DNA of 40,558 nucleotides, from the NCBI GenBank assembly GCA_025358205.1, contig JANYKG010000117.1:1-40558 (forward strand), read 5' to 3'. Below are positions 14,357 to 24,000 of this stretch, in pieces (the first letter of the stretch is position 1; every line of letters begins with the position of its first letter). This DNA is from Armatimonadota bacterium (GTDB lineage Bacteria; Armatimonadota; UBA5829; DTJY01). The position numbers and the translations under genes are program-made. The notes beneath the pieces were generated by a model. It ran no database searches and had not been told where the DNA came from. It worked only from the letters and a program-made list of their open reading frames with translations.

Positions 14357-15604
14357 ATGGCAAAATCGATACCACCCGTCTTTCAGTCGACGTTTGGAGT
14401 ATACACAGCCGTCGCCGTGATTGGTCAAGGCGGAGCCGGTCGGGTGTTCAAGGTCCACGATGAGTCCGGGCAGTCCTTTGCTGTCAAGCTATTGGACCCA
14501 GCCTTGGCAAAGGGCGACAAGCTCAAGCGTTTCAAGAATGAGATATTCTTCTGTCTCCGGAATCAGCATGCGGGCATCATTACGGTCGTTGACCATGGGC
14601 TGTACGAGGACGCGGAAGTAGCCTCTCCATTCTACGTGATGCCAATGTACGATACCTCACTGAGAACGCTGCTAAATGAAGGAATCCCCCATCACAAGGT
14701 GCTGGAGAGCTTCTCCCAAGTGCTAGATGGAGTCGAGGCCGCCCACCTGAGGAATGTGGTCCATCGCGACCTCAAGCCCGAGAATGTTCTCGTCGACCGG
14801 ACACATAACAGACTCGTCGTGGCAGACTTCGGGATCGCTCGCTTTCAGGAGGACGAACTACGGACTCCAGTAGAGACGCTCGCGGCGGACCGTCTTGCCA
14901 ACTTTCAGTATGCTGCACCAGAACAGCGTGCTAGAGGCAGAGAGATAGACCGCCGCGCAGACATCTATGCGCTTGGACTGATTCTGAACGAGATGTTCAC
15001 AGGCGAGATCATACAAGGCACAGGGTACAGGACGATCTCGTCGATTTCTGCCGATAACGCATTCCTTGATGCTCTAGTTGAGTCTATGGTCAAGCAGGCA
15101 CCAGCGGATCGTCCTGAATCTGTGGAGGCAATAAAGAACGCGTTGATTGGGAGGCAGAAGGACTTCGTCACACGACAGCGTCTTAGCGAACTACAAAACA
15201 CAGTGGTTCCAGTGACTGACACCGACGATCCCCTGGTTCTGGATCCGCCTCGGTTGGTCGACGTTGACTGGCGACGCGATCAACTGACACTGACGCTTAG
15301 TCGTCCGGTCAACCTGAATTGGGTGAGGATAATCAAGAACGATGTCGGCGGTCCCTATATGTCCGGATATCAGGCACGGGATTTTGACTTTGCTGGCGAA
15401 CGAGCCTCGATCAGAGTCTATGAGGGTGCAGTTGGCAAAGTTGTGGAGCACTTCAAGGAATGGTTGCCTCTGACAAATGCGGCCTACGAGCGGTTTGCGA
15501 GAGAACAGACGGAGGAAAGGGAGGCACAAGCTCGAAAAGCCTTACAAATGGAGATCGAGGAAGAAGATCGACGTGCGCGCGTACTCCGAGGTATACAGAT
15601 CTGA
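14357..15604 (+). CDS. Hanks-type Ser/Thr protein kinase with unknown C-terminal domain
   Basis: 415 residues. The first 270 are a complete eukaryote-like kinase: glycine loop GQGGAG (23-28), ATP lysine Lys44, HRDLKPEN (136-143), DFG (157-159), AAPEQ (187-190), DIYALG (202-207) and the late arginine in DRP. It is an RD kinase. There is no transmembrane helix and no PASTA domain, so it is cytosolic. Residues about 290-380 form a beta-rich module (RLVDVDWRRDQLTLTLSRPV... WVRIIKND) and the end is a long charged helix (REQTEEREAQARKALQMEIE). I do not recognise the C-terminal module. It is the last gene of the AbrB / DUF433-GNAT cassette, 15 bases after its neighbour with AGGAG before the ATG, so the three are probably co-transcribed. 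Confidence 0.85.
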   Translation: MAKSIPPVFQSTFGVYTAVAVIGQGGAGRVFKVHDESGQSFAVKLLDPALAKGDKLKRFKNEIFFCLRNQHAGIITVVDHGLYEDAEVASPFYVMPMYDTSLRTLLNEGIPHHKVLESFSQVLDGVEAAHLRNVVHRDLKPENVLVDRTHNRLVVADFGIARFQEDELRTPVETLAADRLANFQYAAPEQRARGREIDRRADIYALGLILNEMFTGEIIQGTGYRTISSISADNAFLDALVESMVKQAPADRPESVEAIKNALIGRQKDFVTRQRLSELQNTVVPVTDTDDPLVLDPPRLVDVDWRRDQLTLTLSRPVNLNWVRIIKNDVGGPYMSGYQARDFDFAGERASIRVYEGAVGKVVEHFKEWLPLTNAAYERFAREQTEEREAQARKALQMEIEEEDRRARVLRGIQI

Positions 15605-15764
15605 GTCTCGGCTTCTCCGGGCATTCTCACTTCCACGAGAGAAATCCCGATGGGTGAAGACGGGTACTCGTCATGCCAGCGCTTGCCGTCTAGGTACCAT
15701 GAACGGTGGATGCCCTGGTTAGTGTATTATGTAGATGCGAACTGGGCAGACAACGGAGAACCAA

Positions 15765-16601
15765 ATGGACGAATGCATGAACACCAATCGAGACCACTGG
15801 AACGGGGTGGTCTCCAGTCACGTGAAGGCACCGTCATACGATGTTGACGGCTTCAGAGCCGGAGAGACCACACTCAGACCAATCGAGCTTGAAGAGGTCG
15901 GCGACGTATCGGGCAAGTCGCTGCTTCATCTGCAGTGCCATTTCGGCTTGGACACCATGTCGTGGGCGAGGCTGGGGGCTAGGGCGACCGGCGTGGACTT
16001 CTCAGACGAAGCCATCTCCACCGCACAATCACTCAGCAGCGAACTAGGCTTAGACGCGCGGTTCATCTGCTCGAATGTCTATGATCTGCCTGACGTGCTG
16101 GACGAGCAGTTCGATGTCGTCTTCACATCCTATGGGGTCCTCGCGTGGCTGCCGGATCTGGACCGATGGGCGCAAACCGTGGCCCATTTCGTCAAACCCG
16201 GAGGCACCTTCCACATCGCGGAGATTCATCCTATCGAGAGCATGATGGAGTACGATGCCGATACCGACGAACTGAGGTGGGAGTATCCATACTTCTTCCA
16301 GTCGGAAGCTCTGCGGTCGGAATGCGCGCACACCTACGCCGCAGAGAACGCGGCAGCCAACAGCCCGGTGACCTACGAGTGGTGCCACAGCCTCGGTGAG
16401 ATCGTCACCTCGCTCATCAACGCCGGACTGACGATAGAGTACCTGCACGAGTTTCCGTTCTGCTGCTACCAACCGTTCCCATGCATGACGAAGGACGAGA
16501 ACGGCTGGTGGAGACTCCCTGAGAAGTACCGCGACATCCCCCTGCTCTTCTCGATCAAGGCTAGGAATAACCTCTCCTCAATCTTACGGACTTCCGGCTA
16601 G
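15765..16601 (+). CDS. Class I SAM-dependent methyltransferase
   Basis: A 278-residue soluble methyltransferase. Motif I reads LLHLQCHFGLDTMSWARLGA followed by TGVDFSDEAI (the acidic end of strand 2), then FDVVFTSYGVLAWLPDL and VKPGGTFHIAEIHP for motifs II-III. Small-molecule methyltransferases of this type are common; the C-terminal half (EYPYFFQSEALR, CCYQPFPCM) probably shapes the substrate pocket. ATG 15765 has GGAG 8 bases upstream; a second ATG four codons later is possible. It stands alone between the kinase cassette and the glycyl radical enzyme, with 160 bases upstream in which I see no clear promoter. The substrate is unknown. Confidence 0.85.
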   Translation: MDECMNTNRDHWNGVVSSHVKAPSYDVDGFRAGETTLRPIELEEVGDVSGKSLLHLQCHFGLDTMSWARLGARATGVDFSDEAISTAQSLSSELGLDARFICSNVYDLPDVLDEQFDVVFTSYGVLAWLPDLDRWAQTVAHFVKPGGTFHIAEIHPIESMMEYDADTDELRWEYPYFFQSEALRSECAHTYAAENAAANSPVTYEWCHSLGEIVTSLINAGLTIEYLHEFPFCCYQPFPCMTKDENGWWRLPEKYRDIPLLFSIKARNNLSSILRTSG

Positions 16602-16673
16602 ACCGGAATGAATGGTGTCTCTCTGGCCATCAAGCAGGCGCTCTAACGGAACATTGGAAAATGCTCCTGGCCC

Positions 16674-16739
16674 GCATTATTCATAAAACATGAATAATGC
16701 TCGGAAGGCCGCGGATTATGCGGGAGATGCACAATCCGC
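16674..16739 (+). repeat. Dispersed double-hairpin element, copy 3
   Basis: Hairpin A has perfect 11-base arms GCATTATTCAT (16674-16684) and ATGAATAATGC (16690-16700) with loop AAAAC. Hairpin B has arms GCGGATTATGC (16711-16721) and GCACAATCCGC (16729-16739) with a single wobble. Linker TCGGAAGGCC. It ends four bases before the -35 box of the glycyl radical enzyme promoter. Confidence 0.85.
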
Positions 16740-16742
16740 GCT

Positions 16743-16770
16743 TGGAGTTTTGGATTTCTTGGTGTATAAT
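16743..16770 (+). promoter_or_regulatory. Promoter of the glycyl radical enzyme
   Basis: TTGGAG (16743-16748), 16-base spacer, perfect TATAAT (16765-16770). The transcript would start near 16777, so in-frame starts before that, such as an ATG at 16690 inside the repeat, are not used from it. Confidence 0.65.
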
Positions 16771-16809
16771 GATGGCATGACGCGATCGCTCGGAGAGGAG
16801 GACTCGAAC

Positions 16810-19053
16810 ATGGCGAAAGACAACGGCATCAATCGGCGGGACTTCCTCAGGACAGGCGCGGCTGCACTGGGCGGCGGGCTGCTCTATCTGAGCGCGGGCG
16901 GACAGGCGGAGGCCGGATCGGAGAAGCTTATGCAAACCTTGACCTCCCCTACTACCTTCCCAAGTCCCAAAAGGCTATCCGATATCACCCACGCACTGGC
17001 GCAGCGCGGACTGAGCGGCGAGTTCGGACGCGCGACCGTGTCTGCAGGTGTGAAGCTGGAAGACCTGATGGACGTGACGGGCGTCTCAGAGGAGATGCGC
17101 TGTGCTCATGCCATCGAGTTCATCGCCGAAAGAGCGCCCCTGCGCATACTCCCAGGCGAGCGGATAGTCGGCTCGGCCACCTACAACGAGGCGGTCCACC
17201 ACGCGATCCCCATCTACAACAAGGGGAGTGTCAGCCACACCACCCTCGGATTCGACAAGGCGCTTCGGGTCGGCTATAAGGGCCTGCGCAAGGAGATCGA
17301 GGATCGGCAGACGCGCGGCGGACTCGATGACAAGGGCGCGGACGTGCTGAACGCGATGAAACTCTGCCTCGACGCCGCTGGTCTCTGGCACGGCCGACAC
17401 CTGAAGCAACTCTCCGAGCTTATCGCCCAGTCCTCCGGCGATGAGAAAGCCGGTTACGAGCGGGTCTACGCCAATCTGCGCAGTGTACCCGAGAACACAC
17501 CGACCACCTTCGCCGAAGCGGTCCAGTCGCTCTGGTTCATGTACGCGTTCCAGAGGCTATGCGGCAACTGGTCGGGCATCGGGCGCATTGATGAGATGCT
17601 CGGCCCATACCTGAAGCACGACCTGGCTAGCGGCAAGACCACGCTTGACGAGGCGCGCGAGGACCTGGCCCACTTCTGGGTCAAGGGCACTGAGTGGATC
17701 GGCGGGATAGAAGGGCGCGGAAGCGGTGACGCACAGCACTACCAGAACATCGTCCTCGCAGGCGTGGACGCTCACGGCAACGAGATAACCAATGAGGTCA
17801 CCTACCTCGTGCTGGACGTGGTCGAGGAACTGCACATCAGTGACTATCCGATCGCTGTTAGGCTCAATTCGCATACGCCTGACAAGCTCCTCAAACGCAT
17901 TGCTGAGGTCCAACGGCACGGCGGCGGGATCGTGGCGGTCTACAACGAAGATGTCGTCATCAAGTCGCTGTGCAAGTTCGGCTATCCGCTGGACGAGGCG
18001 CGCCGGTTCGCCAACGACGGCTGCTGGGAGGCAATTGTCCCCGGCAAGACCAACTTCATCTACTCGCCGCAGGACACGCTCCTCATGCTGCAGAAGGCGC
18101 TGCCCCTTAGCGGTGATACTAAGGGCAACCCGGATTATCCCGATTTCGACGGCCTGTACGCGGCGTTTGCGAAGGAGCTTCAGACCGCTGTGGACGCGCA
18201 CAACGCAGGCGCGGACGGATATTCGGTCGGAGGCGGACCTGCCCCGCTCGTGTCGCTGATGATCGAGGGGTGCATCGAAAAGGCTCGCGGGTACTACGAC
18301 CGTGGACCGAAATACACGGTACTTGCGCCGCACATGGGCGGCATCGCAAACACCGCGAACAGCCTCCTCGCGATCAAGAAGCTGGTCTACGATGAAAAGC
18401 TTCTGACGCTGAGCGAGTTCCTGGACATCCTCGGCTCCGACTGGGAGGGCCAGGAGAACCTGCGCAGGATGGTGCTCAGCCGCATCGAGTTCTACGGCAA
18501 CGACAGCGACGAGGCCGATGCGATGGTGAAGCGAGTGTTCGACGATTACACATCAATGGCCGCAAAAGTCAGGGAGCGAAACGGAGTGCTCCGACCTGCC
18601 GGGATCAGTACGTTCGGCAGAGAGATCGAGTGGCGCGCTCACCGAACGGCTACTGCAGACGGCCACCGCAAGGGCGAGATACTTGCGACCAACTTCTCGC
18701 CGTCGCCGGGTACGGACAAGATCGGCCCAACCGCCGCGTTGAAGTCATACTGCAAGATGGATTTTTCCAATCTGCCGAACATCGGCACGGTGGAGCTGAA
18801 GGTGCTGCCCGCATCGGTGAAGGGTGAGCAAGGCGTGAGGGCGCTCGTCGGCCTGATGAAGAGCTTCGTGAAGCTCGGCGGCTGCTTCATGCACATTGAC
18901 GTGGTGGACACCGCGATGCTCCTTGACGCCCAGCGGCATCCCGAGAAGTACCCGAACCTCTCAGTCCGAATCGCGGGCTGGTCGGCCCGGTTCGCGACCA
19001 TGGACAAGAACTGGCAGGACATGGTCATCGGCCGCACCCAGCAGGCGGTGTAA
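16810..19053 (+). CDS. Glycyl radical enzyme with twin-arginine signal, substrate unknown
   Basis: A 747-residue pyruvate formate-lyase/dehydratase-type glycyl radical enzyme. The active-site thiyl cysteine is Cys405 in NDGCWE, with Glu407 two residues on, the CxE pattern of eliminases rather than the CC of pyruvate formate-lyase. The glycyl radical site is Gly723 in VRIAGWSARF, 24 residues from the end. The N-terminus is a textbook Tat signal: NRRDFLRTG (8-16), a hydrophobic Ala/Gly/Leu stretch and AEA at 33-35. AGGAGG precedes ATG 16810. A second start, ATG 16930 (residue 41), lies just after the cleavage site, with GGAG exactly 6 bases before it. The activase follows 80 bases downstream. 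Tat export of an oxygen-sensitive radical enzyme is unusual. Substrate not assignable by eye. Confidence 0.88.
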   Translation: MAKDNGINRRDFLRTGAAALGGGLLYLSAGGQAEAGSEKLMQTLTSPTTFPSPKRLSDITHALAQRGLSGEFGRATVSAGVKLEDLMDVTGVSEEMRCAHAIEFIAERAPLRILPGERIVGSATYNEAVHHAIPIYNKGSVSHTTLGFDKALRVGYKGLRKEIEDRQTRGGLDDKGADVLNAMKLCLDAAGLWHGRHLKQLSELIAQSSGDEKAGYERVYANLRSVPENTPTTFAEAVQSLWFMYAFQRLCGNWSGIGRIDEMLGPYLKHDLASGKTTLDEAREDLAHFWVKGTEWIGGIEGRGSGDAQHYQNIVLAGVDAHGNEITNEVTYLVLDVVEELHISDYPIAVRLNSHTPDKLLKRIAEVQRHGGGIVAVYNEDVVIKSLCKFGYPLDEARRFANDGCWEAIVPGKTNFIYSPQDTLLMLQKALPLSGDTKGNPDYPDFDGLYAAFAKELQTAVDAHNAGADGYSVGGGPAPLVSLMIEGCIEKARGYYDRGPKYTVLAPHMGGIANTANSLLAIKKLVYDEKLLTLSEFLDILGSDWEGQENLRRMVLSRIEFYGNDSDEADAMVKRVFDDYTSMAAKVRERNGVLRPAGISTFGREIEWRAHRTATADGHRKGEILATNFSPSPGTDKIGPTAALKSYCKMDFSNLPNIGTVELKVLPASVKGEQGVRALVGLMKSFVKLGGCFMHIDVVDTAMLLDAQRHPEKYPNLSVRIAGWSARFATMDKNWQDMVIGRTQQAV

Positions 19054-19133
19054 GGTATGTGTGGGAGTATGGGCGTGAGTGAGTGTGGGAGCAGCCTCTG
19101 CTCGTACTCTCTCAGTCAGGATTTGGTGAACCG

Positions 19134-20045
19134 TTGACTACCGGCGCTATCTTCGACATCCAGCGATTCTGCACGCATGACGGACCAGGGATACGGACGA
19201 CCGTGTTCCTGAAAGGCTGCCCGCTGAACTGCGCGTGGTGCCACAACCCTGAGTCGAAACGCCGCCAACGCGATATGTTCTACACCCCGCACCTGTGCAT
19301 CGCGTGCGGACGATGCGCGGCCCGGTGTCTCCATCACGCTCACCTAATGGCGGATGAGTGCCATGTATACGACCGGCACAAGTGCGCTCTTTGTTTTGAG
19401 TGCGCCGAAGTCTGCTACAGTGGGGCGTTGGCCGTAGCAGGTTCGGACATAACGGCAGAGCAGGCGCTGGCCGAGGTGGAAAAGGACCGCGTGTTCTACG
19501 AGGAATCCGGCGGCGGCATGACCCTCTCCGGCGGCGAACCGACCGCTCAGATCGAGTTCACCCGCGCGATCCTCGAGGGCGCTCGTTCGGCGAGTATCCA
19601 CACATGCATCGAGACCTGCGGCTTCGGCCCGGCTGATCGGTTCGCGGAGCTTGTGCCGCTTGTGGAACTGTTCCTGTGGGACATCAAGGACACCGATGAA
19701 ACACGGCATCTCGCGAACACCGGCGTTCCCCTGCCGCCCATACTGGAGAACCTGAGGCTGGTTGACGAGGCCGGCGGGACGACCATCCTGCGATGCCTGC
19801 TGATCCCGGTCGTGAACCTGACAGAATACCATCTGGACGGACTGGCGCAGATATACCGGTCACTCTCGAACTGCCAGGGGATTGAACTGCTCGCATATCA
19901 TCCCTTCGGCGACTCCAAGCGCGCGCGTCTCGGTCTCGCAGCCAGTGATCTCGCCTGCGATGCGCCGACGGAGGAGCAGATATCTCGCGCCCGAGAGTAC
20001 CTAACGGACATCTGCGGAATTGACGGCGTGCATTCCTCGGCCTAG
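19134..20045 (+). CDS. Glycyl radical enzyme activating protein (radical SAM)
   Basis: A 303-residue radical SAM activase. The [4Fe-4S]-SAM motif is CPLNCAWC (Cys29, Cys33, Cys36), followed by two ferredoxin-like clusters CIACGRCAARC (Cys55-65) and CALCFECAEVC (Cys84-94), then SGGEP. This is the activase type with an inserted two-cluster domain that installs the glycyl radical on non-PFL enzymes. The TTG at 19134 begins MTTGAIFDIQRF, where family members usually start; a GTG at 19083 in the same frame would add 17 unconserved residues. There is no signal peptide, so it works in the cytosol, on the enzyme encoded just upstream. It ends close to a hairpin-rich region. Confidence 0.9.
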   Translation: MTTGAIFDIQRFCTHDGPGIRTTVFLKGCPLNCAWCHNPESKRRQRDMFYTPHLCIACGRCAARCLHHAHLMADECHVYDRHKCALCFECAEVCYSGALAVAGSDITAEQALAEVEKDRVFYEESGGGMTLSGGEPTAQIEFTRAILEGARSASIHTCIETCGFGPADRFAELVPLVELFLWDIKDTDETRHLANTGVPLPPILENLRLVDEAGGTTILRCLLIPVVNLTEYHLDGLAQIYRSLSNCQGIELLAYHPFGDSKRARLGLAASDLACDAPTEEQISRAREYLTDICGIDGVHSSA

Positions 20046-20091
20046 CAAGCATCGGATGAAGCCGGAGTCATGGCACAGGCATCGGGACTGT

Positions 20092-20220
20092 CCGGCTCCG
20101 CCAGCGCTCGGGATTCGGAAATCCCGAGCTAACGTTTGGCTGGCGTTGGCGGTGAAACACTCAGCGGTGTTGGCAATGGATTTCCGAATCCAGTGCGGTC
20201 CGCCGAGGCGGACGTTCCGG
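20092..20220. repeat. MITE-like element with inverted termini
   Basis: Between two convergent genes. A 14-base sequence GGATTCGGAAATCC (20111-20124) recurs as its reverse complement at 20178-20191, and both are flanked outward by a diverged CCGCC/CCGG context (CCGG at 20092 and 20217). The left arm itself forms a hairpin GCTCGGGATT/AATCCCGAGC with loop CGGA (20106-20129), and the right arm contains GTCCGC/GCGGAC (20198-20213). No T-run follows the hairpins. It may be a small non-autonomous element or a bidirectional terminator region. Confidence 0.5.
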
Positions 20221-20264
20221 GGATATCTACCCGCTGATATCTATCTGATCAATGCCGGTACGCC

Positions 20265-21035
20265 CTACCTCTCGGCGATCCTTATGATACGGTTCATCGC
20301 CGGGTAGCGGTCCTCACTCACAAGCTGCCTGCGCGTGCCATTCTTTGAGACAAACGTCCGGTACGTCGCCACATAGAAGCCGGGATGCCCGCGGTTGATC
20401 AGCTTCCACCGCCCGGAGCCTTCGGTAGTTCTGTCCTGAATCACGTCGTTCGGCAGAGTGACCGACTTCGTCTGCGAATCAACCTGCACCCGACACTCCG
20501 GCTGATACTCCGTCATGATGCGAAAGACCAGGTTGTCCCCCTGCACGTTACCCACAATGCGAACCGGCCTGGACAGGTTATTCTTGAATCTGAGGTCAAT
20601 ATCGTAGTACGCCACAGCCGCATCCCTGCCCAAAGGCGCATACCTCGCAGGCCAGTGGTGCCTGTGCCGCTCCACGATCTCCAGCCCGGCCAACAGCGCC
20701 GCGTTGTAAAGCGTCGTGGAGGTCTGGCAGACTCCCCCACCCCAACTCCGCACAAGCTCGCCGTCGTAACTCACCGGCGCTTTCTCGTAACCCATATCGG
20801 CGGTCCACGGCCCCACGGTCTTCAGGAACGAGAACGTCTGCCCGGGTTGAAGCACGATGTTGTTCAGCTTCTTGGTCGCCAGCACAGCGTTGTTCCGCTG
20901 CGAATCGGTTCGTCCGCGCAGGCTGGTCACGTACGCGCCGATCTCACGCTCCGGCGCCGGGGCTACTGCGGCCCAAACGCCCAACGCGATCACCAGCGCG
21001 ATTCCAATTACCAGCGGGTATGCGCGGGTCTTCAT
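20265..21035 (-). CDS. VanW-family protein
   Basis: A 256-residue protein with an N-terminal signal anchor (YPLVIGIALVIALGVWAAVA) and a VanW domain: LNNIVLQPGQTFSFLKTVGP, then the hallmark SWGGGVCQTSTTLYNAALLAGLE and ERHRHHWP. VanW was named from a vancomycin-resistance cluster but its biochemical role is unknown; members are thought to act outside the membrane on cell-wall or surface material. Its ATG overlaps the TGA of the alpha-2-macroglobulin gene as ATGA, so the two are translationally coupled. This suggests a shared periplasmic job, which is an inference. Confidence 0.88.
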   Translation of the reverse strand: MKTRAYPLVIGIALVIALGVWAAVAPAPEREIGAYVTSLRGRTDSQRNNAVLATKKLNNIVLQPGQTFSFLKTVGPWTADMGYEKAPVSYDGELVRSWGGGVCQTSTTLYNAALLAGLEIVERHRHHWPARYAPLGRDAAVAYYDIDLRFKNNLSRPVRIVGNVQGDNLVFRIMTEYQPECRVQVDSQTKSVTLPNDVIQDRTTEGSGRWKLINRGHPGFYVATYRTFVSKNGTRRQLVSEDRYPAMNRIIRIAER

Positions 21036-24000
21036 CTGATGCTGAACTCCAATTCCGCGGTCGCCGCCCTGATCTCCGGTTGGTACATCGCGAAGACCTG
21101 CGCAGGCAGCGCATGGTAATCACCCGCGAACCCGGCGCGCATCTGGTATGTGAGTATATGCTTGCCCGGCTGCAAATCCTCAACGTAGAAGGATATCTTC
21201 TCGTCACGCACATCCTGCCCAACCCACCAGTCGTACCAGTCCCACTGGTTCACCCGGCCTCGGTCCATGATCTCACAACCCGCCGGGATAGTATCCTCAA
21301 CCAACAGGTGACGCACATATTTGCTGGAATTCACCGTCAGGCGAACCAGAACAACATCGCCCGTCCTGCAGCCCCATATAGGCGACGCAGGTTCCTTATC
21401 GGACGACGCGTCGTAGTAGCTGCTCAGCGGCCAGTAGTACTTTCGCGAAATAGACACTCCACCACCGCTCACCACCGTCGGCGTCAGGTCCTTCGCAAGA
21501 TACTGTCTAAGACTGGTCGTGACGTACATGTTACCGACCCCAATCTTGCGAATTTCCAGGTTGTTTCGACCTTTGAGCAGACCATTGCTTGTAACCACAA
21601 ACTCCGGTTCGAAGATGTCGGCTTTCGTGAAATGCTTCCCGCCGACCGGTTTGCCGTTGACCAGCACAGTCACGCTAAAGTCCGGTGCAAGCTCATTGGA
21701 TGCCTTGAAGAATTCCGCCATCGCGTACAGGACCATCGCTGTGTCGCGCGTCGAGTACCAACAATCGCTCTGACGCTGCTCCATCAGCCAGCGGACAATC
21801 TGGATGGCCCGTGGATCGCTCGGATTGGCCTTCAGCGACGCCTGCAGTGCAAGCGCCGTCGTCTCCACATCGTCTGCGTGGTACTTCTCGGCCCCGTCCC
21901 AGTGCATCATCCCGGACTCGACCACGGCGTGATCGAGCAGCCACTTGAGAGCCAAGTTAGCATTGTCCTTCTGCCCCGTGTGCTGGAATGCTAGCGCCAG
22001 AAGGGCGAGCGCCTTGCTACTCAATACCGGACTCCGTGCCAGATTGTCCAGTCCCGCATTTGCAGCGCCGCCCGAAAGCGCTTGCACATAGTATGCAAAT
22101 GCCTTCGTGTCAGCAGGCAGTCTGGAGTCTAGGAGTATCTCACCCAGTCGCCTGAGACCGTTATTCAGGATATCTTCGTTCACCGCAAACCCGGCGTCGC
22201 GCGCCTGGATCAGCCCGTAGCACACATATGCCGTCATCCACGGATCGTCCTCACCGTACTCAGACCAGCCCCACCCACCGTCAGTTAGCTGGAAACGGTA
22301 GAGGCGGAAAAGGCCGTTCTGCACCATATCCGGTAGCTGCTTCTCAAGTTTTGCATTTCGTTGGCCTAGAGCCTTGAACGACTTGGACAGAATCACGTCC
22401 GGCAGGAACGAGCTTGTTGTCTGCTCCGTGCAGCCGTAGGGATACTGCGCCAGATACTCCAGCGAGCCGAGCATCGCCGACGCAAGCGACGGAGCAAGTC
22501 TTATCTGCAGACGTGTCGTTCCGGGAATGGCGTCGCTTCGGACGATGATCGTATCCTTAGATGTGGACGATCCGCTAAGCGATCCGGTGGTCATCGTGCG
22601 GCGTTCCACCCCATGCGGATACACCGGCAGAACGGTCTGCATGGCGTCCCCGGCGCTGTCCCCGGATGCCTTGACTGACACCAGGAACTCACCGGGCTTC
22701 GGCGCGCTGATCTGCCAGTTTACTCGCGCTATCTCGCCGTTACGCACCCTGACCCTCCGCGTGGCCTTACCGTCGAGCGTAAGACCAGCCGATTCGAAGA
22801 GCAGGTCCACGTTCTGGTCGCGACCGGTGTAGTTGTGAACAGCCGTCGTTATGGTCGCGCTGTCGGTCTGCACCATGAACCGAGGTGTCTCCAGGCGGAC
22901 CATGAAGTCCTGCCTTGATAGCACGGTGTTCTTCGCCTCGCCGCACATGGTGTCGAGAGTAATTCCCCGCACGGTCGCCCGCCATGTCGTGAGGTTGTCA
23001 GGCAGTTGGAAGCTCACAGTCGCCTCGCCCTTGCCATCGGTGAGAACGGACGGGTTCCAGTAAGCCGTGTCCAGGAACCGCTTGCGCACACGAATGTCCT
23101 CCATCCGAGGCTTGTTCGCAACCGGCGCACCGGCCTTGTCCGGATCGCTCAGGTATATCTGAGGGAACGAGAAGTTCGTGCTGACCGCATTAGCTTTTCG
23201 CGCATAGAAATAGCCCAACATCGCTGGGGTGTCGTCCTCGGCGATGGCGTAGATTGCCTCGTCCACAACGCCGATGGAAACCTCCGCCTGCGCCGATTTG
23301 CCGTTCGCATCAGTCGTCTTGATCTTGTAGGTCGCTGCCTCGCCGGGCTTGTACTTGCTCTTGTCCGGCGCGACCTGCACGCGAAGCTCTTGCGTTCCGA
23401 GCGACACCCGCGCACGTGCCTCCTGGCTCGCGAACTGCTTGTCCTTCACGTAGCATACACTGATGTAGAAGTTGGGCCTGTACGCTTTCGTGATCGGAAT
23501 CTTCACCAGCGTGGACTTGCCGGTCAGACGCACAGTTTGGCTGTCGTAGATCCTCGATCCTTCGACCGTGACGAGCGCGGTCGCGCCCGGCGTCTTGGTG
23601 TTGATCAGCGCTTTAGCGGTGTCTCCGGCGTTGTAGACCTTCTTGTCGGTGATGATCTGAAGGTCAGGATAGCTGCCGTAGCCCTCATCCTCATAGGCCT
23701 CCGAATACGACCAGACGTAGGCCTCGCTGATGACCTTGTTCCGCCTGCCGTCTCTCGCCCAGACTTCGATGCGAATCTCGCCTGAGCGACTTATCTCGAC
23801 CGGTATGGACGCATGCCCAGCGTTATCTGTGGTGACTTGCGCATCCTTCAACGTCTCGACAGAGCTTCCGTCCCTGGTCCACTTGACCCGCGCAACCTTG
23901 ACGGCGAGACCCTGGCTCTTCATCGGATGATGATCGTAGTCCACCGCGCTGATAGCGACATTCACCTTCGCGCCCGGCTCTGCCACATACCTGTCCGGCG

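Noticed and set aside
16690-16809. Upstream ATG extension of the glycyl radical enzyme
   Set aside because: It begins inside the hairpin of repeat copy 3 and lies before the predicted transcript start; the Tat signal at 16810 has its own AGGAGG.
19054-19133. G/T-rich run (gtgtgggagtatgggcgtgagtg) as a repeat or regulatory element
   Set aside because: Short, imperfect and found once nearby; it is also partly in frame with the GTG alternative start of the activase.
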